Source of the DNA: Rubrivivax sp. A210
Lineage (GTDB): Bacteria; Pseudomonadota; Gammaproteobacteria; Burkholderiales; Burkholderiaceae_C
Reading direction: 5' to 3'
NCBI RefSeq assembly: GCF_904426505.1
Contig: NZ_CAJGBN010000001.1
Coordinates: 620,001 to 684,000, forward strand
DNA: 64,000 nt
Shown here: positions 1 through 8,335 of the stretch, one piece after another
How the letters are laid out: every line of letters starts with the position of its first letter
How positions within the stretch are numbered: the first letter of the stretch is position 1
Notes under the pieces: generated by a model
What the model saw: only the letters and a program-made list of their open reading frames with translations
Database searches by the model: none
What the model was told of the DNA's origin: nothing
Made by a program: the position numbers and the translations under genes

Positions 1-677
1 CGGCTGTCGGTGATGGCGATCAGGCGCGCGCCTCGCGCCACCGCGGCCTGCACCACCTCCAGCGTCTCCTCGGCATAGGGCTCGTAAGAGACGGCGAGCA
101 TGACATCGCCCTTGCGCACCGAACGCATCTGGCCCTGCTGCATGCTGCCCAGCCCGCTGACCAGGGCGATGCGCTTGTCGGTGTGCTGCAGCGCGTAGTC
201 CAGGTAGGCCGCGATGGGGAAGGAGCGGCGCGAGCCGGCGACCCAGATCGCATCGGCAGCGGCCAGCAGGTCCACCGCCTTCTTGAAGGCACCGGCCGGC
301 AGGTTGCCACGCAACTCCTGCATGCCGCCGACACTGCCGGCCAGGAACTCCTGCGCAATCTCCACCGACGACAGCGTGCCGGCGCTCGATTCGATGACCT
401 GGCGGATGCGGGTCTTGTAGTTGCGCCAGGGCGCGATTTGCAGCGCCAGCCCGTCGCGAAAGATGCGCTGCATCTCGCTGAAGCCCGAGAAGCCAAAGTG
501 CTTGGCGAAGCGCACCACCGCCGAGGGCTGCACGCCGCACTGCGCCGCCACCTCCTGGATGCCATCCAGGCCCAGCTGGTCACGGTGCTGCTCCACATGG
601 CGCGCAATGATCTTCAGCTGCTTGCTCAGGCCCTCGTACTCTTCCGAGACGCGCTTGAGCAGTTGTTCGACGCTCAT
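1..677 (-). CDS. RpiR/MurR-family transcriptional regulator (partial, 3' end outside window)
   Basis: DNA-binding repressor or activator of sugar or polyol catabolism. The 225 visible residues begin with an N-terminal RpiR-type helix-turn-helix (about residues 1-75, including VAAQCGVQPSAVVRFAKHFG) followed by a SIS sugar-phosphate-binding domain (about 125 onward, with IWVAGSRRS and the serine-rich ligand loop). I chose the ATG at 675-677; the frame runs off the left edge with no stop. It faces a decayed inositol-catabolism locus, and RpiR regulators commonly control iol genes in proteobacteria, so an IolR-like role is inferred. That target locus is now broken, so the regulator may act elsewhere or be on its way out. 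Confidence 0.88.
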   Translation of the reverse strand, partial: MSVEQLLKRVSEEYEGLSKQLKIIARHVEQHRDQLGLDGIQEVAAQCGVQPSAVVRFAKHFGFSGFSEMQRIFRDGLALQIAPWRNYKTRIRQVIESSAGTLSSVEIAQEFLAGSVGGMQELRGNLPAGAFKKAVDLLAAADAIWVAGSRRSFPIAAYLDYALQHTDKRIALVSGLGSMQQGQMRSVRKGDVMLAVSYEPYAEETLEVVQAAVARGARLIAITDS

Positions 678-834
678 CTTCGGGGCGGCGGTGACCAAGG
701 CGGTTTTCTAGGAGATTTGGAAATTTGATTCTAGGTTGATGCACACAGCCATGCCTGGATTTCCAAGTCGGCCCGGTGTGAAAAGCCGCAAGGCTCGCCT
801 GGGCCGGCCTGAATGTGGCTCTGCTGGCCACCAA

Positions 835-1180
835 GTGGAAGGAACTGAACCCAAGAGGCCCAAGCAATTCACGCTGACTACCGTCGAGACAACGCCTTCT
901 GCAAGCCTGCTGCTGCGCAACGCGAATGGCGAGCGTTTCGAAGTCAGTCTGGTGAACACGAACCTGCAGCACCCTGGCCTAGCGCGGCTGAAAGATCCCG
1001 AGGTGTTCAGCTCAGCCAAAGTCGGTGACCACGGCGCCTCGGTGATCTGGGCGAACGACGACGACTTGGAACTGGCTGCCGACAACCTGCGCGCACGAGC
1101 CGTCGAGCAGGCGGGCGGCGTATCGCATGAATTCATCTGGAACTGGATGGCCCGGAACGACCTGACCCTCGACGCTGCGG
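835..1180 (+). pseudogene. Truncated DUF2442-domain protein remnant
   Basis: An open stretch whose residues look like DUF2442: a beta-rich core followed by LKDPEVFSSAKVGDHGASVIW and a DLEL segment. In intact relatives this core is often followed by a short HTH (a WMARN..LSLDAAAEALG-like start). Here the protein reads FIWNWMARNDLTLDAAA and then changes abruptly into iolE-like sequence in another frame near 1180. The C-terminal helix-turn-helix is therefore lost. The GTG at 835 is a plausible start; no convincing ribosome site is seen. DUF2442 genes often lie in accessory, toxin-antitoxin-like pairs, but no partner is visible. Family assignment is by pattern only. Confidence 0.5.
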
Positions 1181-1686
1181 CGCCCACCTTAAGGCCAGCT
1201 ACGGCATCACGCTGGCCTATCACCACCACATGGGGGCCTACGTCGAATCGCCGGCCGACATCGACCGCCTGATGGCCGAGACGGATGGCAACGTGGGCCT
1301 GCTGTTCGACACCGGCCATGCCCTTTCTCGGCGGCGCCACCGACCCGGCGGCGCTGCTGTGCAAGCATCTGGCGCGCGTCGTCCATGTTCACTGCAAGGA
1401 CGTGCGCCCGCAGGTCATCGCCTCGGCACGCAACGACGGCTGGCGCTTTCTGAACGGCGTCATCAACAGCACCTTCACCGTGCCCGGCGACGGCGTGATC
1501 GATTTCGACGCCGTGCTCACCACGCTGCGCGACGGCGGCTACGAGGGCTGGCTGGTCGTCGAGGCCGAACAAGACCCGGCGGTGGCGCCCAGCTACCAGC
1601 ACGCCAGGAAGGGCTACCAGACGCTCAAGGCCATCGTCGACCGCCTCAACGCGGTCACCGCCCAGGCCACCCAGAAGGCGGCGTGA
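1181..1686 (+). pseudogene. iolE: Inosose dehydratase (iolE) 3' remnant, frameshifted
   Basis: IolE dehydrates scyllo-inosose in myo-inositol catabolism. Only about the C-terminal half is left (roughly 165 of about 300 residues). Characteristic stretches are AYHHHMGAYVE, LLFDTGH, HVHCKDVR and FTVPGDGVIDF. Reading moves between frames at about 1321-1323 (after DTGHA, resuming at FLGGATDPAALL), a net +1 or -2 change. The 5' half is missing: the sequence joins a DUF2442-type fragment near 1180. The stop TGA (1684-1686) overlaps the iolB ATG, which preserves the original operon spacing. Not expected to give an active enzyme. Confidence 0.85.
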
Positions 1687-2496
1687 TGGTCAGCCCGCTG
1701 CTGGTCAGGGCCCGGCCCGAGGGCCGCGAGATCGTCGACGTGACGCCCGCACGCGCCGGCTGGACGCATGTGGGCTTTCGCGCGCTGCGCCTGCGTGCGG
1801 GCGAGAGCGAGGCGCTGGCCACCGGCACGCGCGAGCTGTGCCTGGTGGTGCTCGCCGGCACCGTCGATGTCGAGGTTGACGGCCAGCGCTTCAGCGGCCT
1901 GGGCACGCGCAGCAGCGTGTTCGAAGAGAAATCGCCGGCCGCGCGCTATGTGCCGGCCGGCAGACAGCTGAAGCTGCGTGCGCGTGGCGATGCCGAACTT
2001 GCGCTGTGTACGGCACCGGCGGACGGGCAGCGGCGCGAAGTGCGCCTGATAGACCCCGCCACCCTGCGCCGCAGCGTGCTCGGCCAGGGCACGAACACGC
2101 GCTACGTCTGCGACATCCTGCCCCACGACGACCCCACGGCAGCCCATTTGCTGGTGGTGGAGGTGCTGACGCAGGCCAGCCATTCGTCGAGCTACCCGCC
2201 GCACAAGCACGATGTCGAAAGCCCGCCGAACGAGACCCTGCTCGAGGAGACCTACCTACTACCACCGCCTGAAGCCGCCGCAGGGCTTTGCCTTCCAGCG
2301 CGTCTACACCGACGACCGCAGCCTCGACGAGGCCTGCGCGGTGGAGGACCATGACGTGGTGATGGTGCCGCGGGGCTACCACCGGGTGGTGGCGCCGCAC
2401 GGCTACGACATCTACTACCTCAACGTGATGGCGGGGCCGAACCGCTTCTGAGTCTTCCGCAGCGACCCCCGGCTCGAGTGGATGCTCGAGCGCTGA
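1686..2496 (+). pseudogene. iolB: 5-deoxy-glucuronate isomerase (iolB), disrupted by frameshift and stop
   Basis: IolB isomerises 5-deoxy-glucuronate in inositol breakdown. The first about 190 codons read as IolB (start MVSPLLVRARPEGREI; HSSSYPPHKHD metal-binding cupin stretch). At 2252-2259 the four bases CTAC are tandemly duplicated, shifting the frame between LLEETY and YHRLKPPQGF. The shifted frame then continues as good IolB (VMVPRGYHRVVAPHGYD) to a TGA at 2449-2451, where family members usually have a tryptophan codon. Homology goes on in the same frame as VFRSDPRLEWMLER to the natural stop at 2494-2496. Two independent lesions make sequencing error an unlikely explanation. Confidence 0.88.
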
Positions 2497-2543
2497 GCTG
2501 AGCCCCGGGCTGAACCCTTCACCGCGATGCGACACTCGCGGCC

Positions 2544-3248
2544 ATGCGCGCCGCCCAGATCCTCTTTTCCCAAGGCTTCGGCAGCCGCCGCGAATGTGCG
2601 GCGCTGCTCGCCGCCGGGCGCCTGCAGATCGCCGGCCGCGCTGTCGAAGACGGCAACGAAGAGTTCGACGAGGCCGCGGGCCTGGTCTACACGGTGGACG
2701 GCATCGACTGGCCCTTCCACGCCAGCGCCCTGGTGGTGATGAACAAGCCGGCCGGCCATGAGTGCTCGCGCCAGCCGCGCCACCACCCCGGCGTACTGAG
2801 CCTGCTGCCGCTGCCGCTGCAGCGCCGCGGCCTGCAGCCGGTGGGGCGGCTGGACGAGGACACGACGGGGCTGCTGCTGCTCACCGACGACGGGCCGCTG
2901 ATCCACCGCCTGACCTCGCCCAAGTGGCATGTGCCCAAGGTCTACGAGGTCACCACCCGCCACGCGGTGGACGAGGCCCAGGTGCAGGCGCTGCTGGCGG
3001 GCGTGGTGCTGCACGACGATCCGCTTCCGGTGTGCGCCGCCGCCTGCCTGCGCGTGGCCGAATGCGCGCTGCGGTTGACGCTTACCGACGGCCGCTACCA
3101 CCAGGTCAAGCGCATGCTGGCCGCGGTGGGCAACCGCGTCGACGCGCTGCACCGCAGCGCCTTTGGCGCGCTTGCCCTGCCTGCCGACTTGGCGCCGGGC
3201 GGCTGGCGCTGGTTGACGGCCGAAGAAAAGGCCGCGCTGGCGCCCTGA
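2544..3248 (+). CDS. rsuA: 16S rRNA pseudouridine synthase RsuA-type
   Basis: Converts a specific uridine of 16S rRNA (U516 in E. coli) to pseudouridine during small-subunit maturation. The 234-aa protein has an N-terminal S4 RNA-binding domain (about residues 1-50, with SRRECAALLAAGRLQI) and the RsuA catalytic domain. The signature GRLDEDTTGLLLLTDDG carries the catalytic aspartate at about residue 104, and a GRYHQVKRM motif follows. Length fits the RsuA/RluE/RluF group, and the S4 domain with the short form favours RsuA. It lies downstream of the broken iolB and is not functionally linked to it. Confidence 0.88.
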   Translation: MRAAQILFSQGFGSRRECAALLAAGRLQIAGRAVEDGNEEFDEAAGLVYTVDGIDWPFHASALVVMNKPAGHECSRQPRHHPGVLSLLPLPLQRRGLQPVGRLDEDTTGLLLLTDDGPLIHRLTSPKWHVPKVYEVTTRHAVDEAQVQALLAGVVLHDDPLPVCAAACLRVAECALRLTLTDGRYHQVKRMLAAVGNRVDALHRSAFGALALPADLAPGGWRWLTAEEKAALAP

Positions 3249-3265
3249 GGACGCCGCAGGCGGCC

Positions 3266-3898
3266 TCAGCGCGGCGCTTCGGCCAGGCGCTGGGCGATGC
3301 GCTCGACGACACGGCCGTCGATGCCGTGGCCGAGGCCGGCAAAGAGGTCCAGCGTCGCCTTGGCGCCCAGGGCACGCAGTTGCTGGTCGGCCTCGACCGC
3401 CAGGCCCACGGCCATCACGCGGTCCTGGTCGCCATGCATCAGGTGCAGCGTGGTGGCGGCCGGTGCGACGCGCGGTGGCTGGGCGAAGCGGCCGGCGATG
3501 GCGATCACGCGGCCGGCCGGGGCGCTGGCCTGCTGGCTGGCTTCGAGCGCCATGATGGCGCCCTGCGAGAAGCCGATCAGCGTCGTGGCGGCAGCGCTGG
3601 CGCCGCTTTCGCGCTGCCAGGCGGCCACGGTCTGCAGAAAGCCCGGCATCGCCGCGGCAATGCGGCCGGGCCGATTGGCCTCGGTCACGCCCTGCACCGA
3701 GAACCATTGCCAGCCGCTGCCGAACTCAGAAGGCAGCGGCGACCGCACGCTCACCACCCAGGCCGCCGGCCTTTGCGCCGCCAACGCGCGGGCAAGCGGC
3801 AGCAAGTCCTCGGCGCTGGAGCCGACGCCGTGGAAGAGCAGCAGCAGATCTGTGGCGGGCTGGCCTTTGGGCTGCTGGACGATGAGGGCGTCTTTCAT
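3266..3898 (-). CDS. ypfH: Alpha/beta-hydrolase esterase (YpfH/carboxylesterase family)
   Basis: Small cytoplasmic serine esterase of the phospholipase/carboxylesterase type. The 210-aa protein shows the oxyanion-region LLLLFHGVGSS, the nucleophile elbow GFSQG (Ser at about 111), a later HGDQD (acid at about 157-159) and GHGID (His at about 191). That is a complete catalytic triad. It resembles E. coli YpfH, a short acyl esterase of unclear physiological substrate. It is transcribed convergently with rsuA, only 17 bp apart. A dienelactone-hydrolase-like role cannot be excluded. Confidence 0.85.
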   Translation of the reverse strand: MKDALIVQQPKGQPATDLLLLFHGVGSSAEDLLPLARALAAQRPAAWVVSVRSPLPSEFGSGWQWFSVQGVTEANRPGRIAAAMPGFLQTVAAWQRESGASAAATTLIGFSQGAIMALEASQQASAPAGRVIAIAGRFAQPPRVAPAATTLHLMHGDQDRVMAVGLAVEADQQLRALGAKATLDLFAGLGHGIDGRVVERIAQRLAEAPR

Positions 3899-4009
3899 GG
3901 CGGGTGATCCTGTGGGGCGGGTGGGCTGGCGCGGGCAAGTATCGACGGGCCGCGGCCGATGCGCGTTGTGCGCGCCGGCCGCGGCCGTCTGCGTCGGCAG
4001 ACCTGAGGC

Positions 4010-4642
4010 TCAGGCCTTGCGCAGCCAGGTCGGCGCGATGGCGGTGCCCAGGCCGGCGCCGTAGCCGAGGTAGATGTTGAGCCCGGCCAGCGGCTCCAGG
4101 TAGCGCGCGTTCTTCAGGCCGCCGGCGTCGACCACGGCATAGCCCAGGGTCTCGGCCAGTGCGCCGGCCGTGTGCTTGGCGCGTTCGCTGTCGCTGGCGA
4201 CGAAGACGCTGGCCTTGCGGCCATTGCCGAAATCGGCCCCCTCGGCCAGCACCTGGGCGAACAAGGTGTTGAAGGCCTTCACGACCTCGGCGCCCGGCAC
4301 GGCCTTGGCAATCTCCTCGGCGGCCGAGGTGCTGTGACCCAAGGTCAGGCCCATGTAGTCGGGCGTCAAGGGGTTGGTGATGTCGACGACGACCTTGCCC
4401 TGCAGCTTGCCCACCGCGGCCAGCGCGGCGGCGGCGTCGGCATAGCCGGTGGCCAGCACCACGGCGTCGGCATCGTCGGCCGCGCCGGCCACGGGCACGG
4501 CGCGCACGCCGGGGTGGGCGGCGGCGAGCTGGGCCGCCTTGGCGGCGTCGCGCGCCGTGACGCTGACCTGGTGGCCGGCGCGGCTGAGTTGCTTGACGAA
4601 TGCCGAGCCCATATTGCCGGCGCCGATGACAGTGACCTTCAT
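4010..4642 (-). CDS. NAD(P)-binding F420-reductase-like protein
   Basis: A 210-aa Rossmann-fold protein of the NADPH-dependent F420 reductase-like family (coenzyme-F420-independent members are common in bacteria). It begins MKVTVIGAGNMGSAF, the dinucleotide-binding glycine motif, and has the family stretches VVVDITNPL and EVVKAFNTLFAQVL. I chose the ATG at 4642 rather than an upstream start because AAGGA lies at proper spacing before it and the glycine motif follows at once. It sits downstream of a LysR gene on the same strand (gap about 150 bp), so LysR control is possible. The physiological substrate is unknown. Confidence 0.85.
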   Translation of the reverse strand: MKVTVIGAGNMGSAFVKQLSRAGHQVSVTARDAAKAAQLAAAHPGVRAVPVAGAADDADAVVLATGYADAAAALAAVGKLQGKVVVDITNPLTPDYMGLTLGHSTSAAEEIAKAVPGAEVVKAFNTLFAQVLAEGADFGNGRKASVFVASDSERAKHTAGALAETLGYAVVDAGGLKNARYLEPLAGLNIYLGYGAGLGTAIAPTWLRKA

Positions 4643-4795
4643 GAGATTTCCTTGGTGGCTGCAGCAAGATCGCTGCGTTGGAATGAACTGTAGGCATCCC
4701 TTCAAACTTGATAAATCACTCAAAAGGCGACTTACTGTTCCACAAAGTGGAACATATTGCGCCTGTGCGCCGGCAGCGTAGCCCCTCGTCGCTGA

Positions 4796-5713
4796 TCAGG
4801 GCTGGGGGCCGCCGAAGGCGGTCTGCAGCATGTCGACGAAGACGCGCGCCTTGGGCGGCATCAGCTTGCGGCCGGGGTAGACGGCCGAGGCCAGTTGGGC
4901 CGGCAGGGCCCAGTCGGGCAGCAGGCGGCGCAGGGCGCCGCGCTGCACATCGGCGGCGGCGCAGTAGTCGGGCACGGCGGCAATGCCGGCGCCGGCGCGG
5001 GCCAGGCGCACCAGGATCTCGGGCGAATTGGCCAACACCCGGCTCGGCGGCACATCCTCCCAGCGCAAATCGCCGCGGCTCAGCACCCAGGGTACGGGCT
5101 CGCCGTTGCGGCCGCGCAGGCACAGGGCCTGGTGCTGCAGCAAATCCTGCGGCGTCTGCGGCAGGCCGTGCTCGGCGATGTAGTCGGGTGAGGCATAGAG
5201 CCCGGCCGGCAGCAGGTTGAGCCGGCGCGCCACCAGCAGGTTGTCGCTGGGCAGCTCGCCGATGCGCAGCGCGACGTCGAAGCCCTCGCTGAGCAGGTCG
5301 ACGCGGCGCGCCGAAAGATCCAGCTCGAGCGAGATCGCCGGGTACATCGCCACAAAAGCCGCCAGGCTGTCGGCCAACAGCAGGTTGGCGATGTCGGCCG
5401 GCATCGAGACGCGCAGCTGGCCGCTGGGTGCCGCCTGGCGGCGTTCGCGCAGCGCCGCCACGGCCTCGACCTCGGCCACCACCTGGCGCGCGTGCTCCAG
5501 CAGCAAATGGCCGAACTCGGTGAGCGTCTGGCGCCGCGTGGTGCGCAGCAGCAGGCGCTCGCCCAGCAGCTGCTCGAGCGCGGCGATGCGGCGCGAGACG
5601 GTGGACTTGGGCAGACCGGCCTTCTCGGCGGCGCGGCTGAAGCTGCCCAGCTCGGCCACATGGGCAAAGACGAGCAGGTCGTTGAGGTCAAGCTTGGCGA
5701 TGAATTGTTCCAT
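4796..5713 (-). CDS. LysR-family transcriptional regulator
   Basis: A 305-aa LysR regulator. The N-terminal winged HTH (about residues 5-65, FAHVAELGSFSRAAEKAGLPKS) is followed by the effector-binding domain (about 90-300). The ATG at 5711-5713 is preferred because the HTH starts at the usual distance; an in-frame ATG at 5755 is an alternative. It is divergent from the DoxX gene, and the intergenic DNA holds two interlocked inverted repeats, one overlapping this start codon, so autoregulation and control of doxX are likely. The downstream F420-reductase-like gene may be co-transcribed. Confidence 0.92.
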   Translation of the reverse strand: MEQFIAKLDLNDLLVFAHVAELGSFSRAAEKAGLPKSTVSRRIAALEQLLGERLLLRTTRRQTLTEFGHLLLEHARQVVAEVEAVAALRERRQAAPSGQLRVSMPADIANLLLADSLAAFVAMYPAISLELDLSARRVDLLSEGFDVALRIGELPSDNLLVARRLNLLPAGLYASPDYIAEHGLPQTPQDLLQHQALCLRGRNGEPVPWVLSRGDLRWEDVPPSRVLANSPEILVRLARAGAGIAAVPDYCAAADVQRGALRRLLPDWALPAQLASAVYPGRKLMPPKARVFVDMLQTAFGGPQP

Positions 5714-5749
5714 TGCAAGAACAATGATATCCATTGCGATGGATTGTTG
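5704..5749. promoter_or_regulatory. Interlocked inverted repeats between LysR and doxX (candidate operator)
   Basis: Two perfect inverted repeats lie close together. The first is ATTGTTC (5704-5710), eight bases, then GAACAAT (5719-5725). The second is ATCCAT (5729-5734), TGCG, then ATGGAT (5739-5744). The first overlaps the LysR start codon. This arrangement fits autoregulatory and activating sites of a LysR protein serving a divergent gene. Binding is inferred from position and symmetry only. Confidence 0.5.
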
Positions 5750-5830
5750 CCTCATTCGCGAAAACCTACAGTGTGGTCATCGCGATCCCACCCCGTTCCT
5801 CACCCACCCCCCTTCCGAAAGGCAAACATC

Positions 5831-6298
5831 ATGTCCACCACCACACTGCAACAAGTCCTGCCCCTGCAAACCCCGTCCAGGGCCTTTGCCCTCACCCAGC
5901 CGCTGCAGAACGCCTTCAGCCTGGCCGCGCGTCTGCTCTTCGTCGTCATGTTCCTGCCCGCCGGCATCAGCAAGCTCACCGGCTTTGCCGGCACCGTGGG
6001 CTACATCTCGTCGGTTGGCCTGCCTCTGCCTGCGCTGGGCGCGGCGCTGGCGCTGGGGGTCGAGATCGCTGGCAGCATCGCGCTGCTGGCCGGCTTCGGC
6101 ACCCGCATCGCCGCCGTCGTGCTGGCCGCCTTCACGCTGGCCGCCAGCGTCTTCTTCCACGCCTTCTGGGCGGTGCCGGCCGAGCAGGCCTTCGTGACCC
6201 AGCTGCTGTTCTTCAAGAACATCGCCATCGTCGGCGGCCTGCTGGCCCTGGCCGCCCACGGCGCCGGCCAATGGAGCGTTGACGGCCGACGTGCGTGA
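5831..6298 (+). CDS. DoxX-family membrane protein
   Basis: A 155-aa inner-membrane protein with about four hydrophobic segments (residues about 28-45, 55-78, 85-108 and 125-145) and the DoxX pattern RLLFVVMFLPAGISKLTGF near the N-terminus. DoxX/SURF4-like proteins are often linked to redox or thiol metabolism and quinone pools; a precise role is not established here. A GAAAGG ribosome site precedes the ATG. The gene is divergent from a LysR regulator and ends just before an intrinsic terminator, so it forms a single-gene unit. Confidence 0.88.
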   Translation: MSTTTLQQVLPLQTPSRAFALTQPLQNAFSLAARLLFVVMFLPAGISKLTGFAGTVGYISSVGLPLPALGAALALGVEIAGSIALLAGFGTRIAAVVLAAFTLAASVFFHAFWAVPAEQAFVTQLLFFKNIAIVGGLLALAAHGAGQWSVDGRRA

Positions 6299-6341
6299 GG
6301 CGCCTAAGATGAGCCTGCCGGCCCCGGGCCGGCAACTCGAC

Positions 6342-6364
6342 GGGCGGCATCGTGCCGCCCTTTT
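6342..6364 (+). terminator. Intrinsic terminator after doxX
   Basis: A perfect 8-bp stem, GGGCGGCA with TGCCGCCC, encloses a 3-nt loop and is followed at once by four T. It lies about 45 bp after the DoxX stop, so DoxX is monocistronic. The hairpin also argues against a start of the next gene upstream of 6373. Confidence 0.75.
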
Positions 6365-6393
6365 CGCGTTTGATGTTCCAGCCGCAGCCCCCC

Positions 6394-7344
6394 ATGACCC
6401 TCATCACCGGCAACACCTGGAGCCACGAGATCGCGCCCGACGGCGCCTTCGTGCGCGCGGCCACCGGCTTTCGCGGCCAGGTCTCGCGCGCACCCGGCGC
6501 CGCCCATGCGCCGGCGGCCGGCCGCTACCACCTCTATGTCTCGCTGGCCTGCCCCTGGGCCCACCGCACGCTGATCGTGCGCGCGCTCAAGGGCCTGGAA
6601 GACGTGATCAGCGTCGATGTCGTCCACCCCCATCTGACGGATGCCGGCTGGTCCTTCGACACCGGCTTTGAAGGCGCCACCGGCGACCGCGTCGGCGGCC
6701 TGGCCTGGCTGCAACAGGTCTACCGCCGGGCTGACCCCGCCTATGCCGGCATCGTCACCGTGCCGGTGCTGTGGGACCGCCAGTTTTCCACCCTCGTCAA
6801 CAACGAGTCGTCGGAAATCATCCGCATGCTCAACACGGAATTCGACGCCTGGGCACGCCATCCCGAGGTCGATCTCTACCCGGCCGCGCTGCGCGGGGAC
6901 ATCGACGCGGCCAACGGCTGGATCTACCCCGCCATCAACAACGGCGTCTACCGCTGCGGCTTTGCACGCAGCCAGGCCGCCTACGACGAGGCGGTTGACG
7001 AACTCTTTGCCGCGCTGGACCGCGCCGAGGCCTTGCTGGCGGGCCGCCGCTGGCTCTGCGGCGATCAGGCCACCGAAGCCGATGTGCGCCTGTACACCAC
7101 GCTGATTCGCTTCGACAGCGTCTACCACACCCACTTCAAGTGCAACCGGCGGCAGGTCGCGCAATACCCTGCGCTGCACCGCCACACGGCGCGCGTCCAC
7201 CGCCTGCCCGGTGTGGCGGCGACGCTGGACCAGGACCACATCCGCCACCACTACTACCACTCGCACCGCCACCTCAATCCCGGCGGCATCGTGCCGGCGG
7301 GGCCCGATGTGACGGGGCCGTTGATGGCCCTGCCGCTGGATTGA
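6394..7344 (+). CDS. Glutathionyl-hydroquinone reductase (GST Xi/omega-like)
   Basis: Reduces glutathionyl-hydroquinones to hydroquinones using glutathione. The thioredoxin-fold N-terminal domain carries the catalytic Cys in LACPWAHRTL (Cys at about residue 53). The helical C-terminal domain includes the family stretches NNESSEIIRMLN and WIYPAINNGVYRCGFA. The C-terminal HYYHSH is also typical of this YqjG/PcpF-like class. In-frame ATGs occur at 6352, 6373 and 6394. The first lies inside a terminator hairpin, so 6373 or 6394 is the real start; none has a clear ribosome site. The neighbouring doxX and pirin genes suggest a redox or quinone-stress theme. Confidence 0.9.
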   Translation: MTLITGNTWSHEIAPDGAFVRAATGFRGQVSRAPGAAHAPAAGRYHLYVSLACPWAHRTLIVRALKGLEDVISVDVVHPHLTDAGWSFDTGFEGATGDRVGGLAWLQQVYRRADPAYAGIVTVPVLWDRQFSTLVNNESSEIIRMLNTEFDAWARHPEVDLYPAALRGDIDAANGWIYPAINNGVYRCGFARSQAAYDEAVDELFAALDRAEALLAGRRWLCGDQATEADVRLYTTLIRFDSVYHTHFKCNRRQVAQYPALHRHTARVHRLPGVAATLDQDHIRHHYYHSHRHLNPGGIVPAGPDVTGPLMALPLD

Positions 7345-7436
7345 TGCGGCGGCGGAACAGACAAGTCCAGCGCAACGGCTTCCGCGCCTGAAGAGGCCTG
7401 ACTAAAGTTGATCCAGGCACCCAAGGAACACAGACC

Positions 7437-8321
7437 ATGAACACCCGCACCGAAGACCGCCCCACCCTCGCCCAGCCGCGCCAGGTCGAACGCCTGGTGG
7501 CGGGCCAGGCCACCACCGACGGCGCCGGCGTGCGCCTCACGCGCGTGCTGACGCAGTCGCTGCAGCGCCGGCTCGACCCCTTCCTGATGCTCGACGCCTT
7601 CGGCAGCGACAAGCCCGACGACTACATCGCCGGCTTTCCCGACCATCCGCACCGCGGCTTCGAGACCATCACCTACATGATCGCCGGCCGCATGCGCCAC
7701 CGCGACAGCGCCGGCCACGAAGGCCTGCTCGAGAACGGCGGCGTGCAATGGATGACGGCCGGCCGCGGCGTCATCCATTCCGAGATCCCCGAGCAGGAAG
7801 AAGGCGTGATGGAAGGCTTCCAGCTCTGGCTCAACCTGCCCGCGGCCGAGAAGATGAACCCGCCCTGGTACCGCGACTTCAAGGCCGCCGAACTGCCGCA
7901 GGTGCTGACGTCCGCGGGCGTGGCGGTGACGGTGATTGCCGGTGCCAGCCACGGTACGGCCGGCGCGGTGACGCGCGACGGCACGGCGCCGCTCTACCTC
8001 GACCTGCACCTGCCCGCCGGCACCCGTTTCGAGCAGGCGCTGCCGGCCGACCACAACGCCTTCGTCTACGTCTACCGCGGTGCTGTCACCATCGCCGGGC
8101 AGGCGGTGCCGGCCCAGCGCATGGCCATCCTGGCCAATGATGCGGCGGCCGACGGCGTGGCCATCGAGGCCACCGGCGAGGCCCGCGCCCTGCTCATCGC
8201 CGGCCGGCCGCTGAACGAACCCATCGCCCAGTACGGCCCCTTCGTGATGAACACCCAGCAGGAGATCTTCCAGGCGCTGGCCGATTTCCGCGAAGGCCGC
8301 TTCGCAGCCGCTGCCGGCTGA
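7437..8321 (+). CDS. Pirin family protein
   Basis: A 294-aa bicupin of the pirin family. The N-terminal cupin shows the conserved FPDHPHRGFETITYMIAG and HRDSAGHEG segments, with the metal-binding histidines and glutamate; HSEIP follows. Bacterial pirins are iron-binding and some have quercetin 2,3-dioxygenase activity; the substrate here is unknown. The gene follows the hydroquinone reductase by about 90 bp and precedes the DedA-rhodanese gene by 14 bp. Length matches the family. Confidence 0.92.
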   Translation: MNTRTEDRPTLAQPRQVERLVAGQATTDGAGVRLTRVLTQSLQRRLDPFLMLDAFGSDKPDDYIAGFPDHPHRGFETITYMIAGRMRHRDSAGHEGLLENGGVQWMTAGRGVIHSEIPEQEEGVMEGFQLWLNLPAAEKMNPPWYRDFKAAELPQVLTSAGVAVTVIAGASHGTAGAVTRDGTAPLYLDLHLPAGTRFEQALPADHNAFVYVYRGAVTIAGQAVPAQRMAILANDAAADGVAIEATGEARALLIAGRPLNEPIAQYGPFVMNTQQEIFQALADFREGRFAAAAG

Positions 8322-8335
8322 GCCACGCGCTGGCC

